Shown: positions 6,301 through 6,764 of the stretch, one piece after another
Numbering within the stretch: the stretch's first letter is position 1
Layout: each line of letters opens with the position of its first letter
NCBI GenBank assembly: GCA_016875695.1
Contig: VGPB01000107.1
Location: 1 to 6,764 of the forward strand
Direction of reading: 5' to 3'
DNA from: Chloroflexota bacterium
GTDB taxonomy: Bacteria; Chloroflexota; Dehalococcoidia; UBA2979
Length of the DNA: 6,764 bases
The notes under the pieces: model-generated
Seen by the model: only the letters and a program-made list of their open reading frames with translations
The model's database searches: none
What the model was told of the DNA's origin: nothing
Translations under genes and position numbers: made by a program

Positions 6301-6568
6301 CCCCGCGTCCGGAGCCCTCACGCCCTCCCCAGCGATCGCCGCACCCGTTCGGCGCGTTCGCTCGGGTCTCACCGCCGGACACCGTGGCCGCCCCCGACCC
6401 ATGTAGCGCGTCCCGCCCCCGTGCGCCCCGGCTACCTGTGCGGCGGCCCCGGGTTCGTCGCCGGCGCACGTGGCTGCCCGCCAGAATGAGCGCCGCTGGC
6501 GCCTCGGCAGCTCTCTCGCCCGCGCCCCGACTCGTGCCCTGATCGCATCCAAGCTTGCGCGCGTGGCG
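6301..6568. other. Gene-poor intergenic stretch, nothing recognised
   Basis: This stretch has a C-rich plus strand. Open frames on both strands are low-complexity Arg/Ala/Pro sequences that look like composition shadows; none has a convincing ribosome binding site and family-like sequence. I see no tRNA, known riboswitch motif, repeat array or IS end. Together with 5949-6111 it makes an unusually long spacer compared with the tight gene spacing in the rest of the window. Confidence 0.5.
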
Positions 6569-6574
6569 TATATT
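6569..6574 (+). promoter_or_regulatory. Candidate -10 element for the downstream lipoprotein gene
   Basis: TATATT at 6569-6574 matches five of six bases of the sigma70 -10 consensus and stands out as an AT-rich island in very GC-rich DNA, about 60 bases before the lipoprotein start. No good -35 hexamer is visible at the usual spacing upstream, so only the -10 can be proposed. Confidence 0.35.
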
Positions 6575-6635
6575 CCGGCATCACGTTCGCGATGAGAAGG
6601 TGCTCTTGGAGCCCGTTGCGTTCATCCAGCCACTC

Positions 6636-6764
6636 ATGCGCCGCTCATTCCTCCGCACTGCCACGCTTGGTGCCGGGGGGCTCGCGGCTGCTGCGCTCGT
6701 CGGGTGCGGTAGCGACGAGGAGGATGAGCCTGCCGCCAGCAGCGGCGCGCCGAAAGCTTCCCCC
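6636..6764 (+). CDS. Tat-signal lipoprotein, N-terminal fragment (3' end off window)
   Basis: Only the first 43 residues are present. They form a twin-arginine-type signal (MRRSFLRTATLGAGG: Arg2-Arg3-Ser-Phe-Leu), a short alanine-rich hydrophobic core, and a good lipobox LVGC with Cys24 as the lipidated residue. GSDEEDEPAASSGAPK then makes an acidic flexible linker. The product is therefore probably exported folded by the Tat pathway and anchored to the outer face of the membrane. Such N-termini are typical of solute-binding lipoproteins, but the mature domain is outside the window, so the function is unknown. The ATG at 6636 lacks a clear Shine-Dalgarno sequence. A TTG at 6606, five bases after AGAAGG, would add ten residues (MEPVAFIQPL) and is a serious alternative. 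Confidence 0.75.
   Translation, partial: MRRSFLRTATLGAGGLAAAALVGCGSDEEDEPAASSGAPKASP

Noticed and set aside
6026..6552. Minus-strand open frames (6026-6469 and 6238-6552) and the plus-strand frame 6126-6542
   Set aside because: All are Arg/Ala/Pro-rich, low-complexity frames expected in GC-rich non-coding DNA; none has a convincing ribosome binding site or a recognisable family.
5949..6635. A second riboswitch, tRNA or other structured RNA in the long spacer
   Set aside because: No B12-box, TPP or T-loop (GGTTCGAATCC-like) signature was found; GGTTCG near 6450 lacks the rest of a tRNA.
1..6764. CRISPR array, toxin-antitoxin pair, phage module or defence system
   Set aside because: I saw no regularly spaced repeats and no protein of these families; the only mobile DNA visible is the IS3-family end.

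Overview
This is a very GC-rich bacterial window with GC-biased third codon positions and frequent GTG starts. It carries one insertion-sequence end, two MFS transporters, a broken cell-wall amidase, a methionine sulfoxide reductase, a cobalamin-riboswitch-controlled binding lipoprotein and the start of a second, Tat-type lipoprotein. The lipoprotein style (Cys followed by acidic residues) and the amidase N-terminal layout look to me like Chloroflexota (Dehalococcoidia/Tepidiforma-like), with a high-GC actinobacterium as the alternative. This assignment is an inference from impression only and has not been tested by any search.

Layout. Positions 1-277 are the left end of an IS3-family element, with its orfA on the minus strand running off the window. 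A plus-strand MFS transporter (about 363-1592) follows and converges on a minus-strand MFS transporter of the oxalate/formate-antiporter-like type (1613-2989). A structured 117-bp divergent region (2990-3106) separates that gene from an exported N-acetylmuramoyl-L-alanine amidase (3107-4206). The amidase has a one-base frameshift near 3870 and has Tyr where the family has its first zinc-binding His. The amidase and msrB (4203-4583, minus) converge and share four bases at their stop codons.

From 4714 to 4958 there is a likely promoter, a clear cobalamin riboswitch aptamer and a structured leader whose last helix can mask the ribosome binding site. This leader precedes a BtuF-type binding lipoprotein (4959-5948). 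No permease or ATPase gene follows. Instead there is a hairpin and a gap of nearly 700 bases in which only a weak small-ORF candidate (6112-6300) can be supported. The window ends inside a Tat-signal lipoprotein (6636 onward).

The genes do not form one pathway. The best-supported functional unit is the B12 riboswitch plus its binding protein, which points to B12-repressible corrinoid uptake. The points most worth checking are the amidase's double damage, the RBS-masking leader and the orphan state of the binding protein. I did not find a convincing new multi-gene system in this window.
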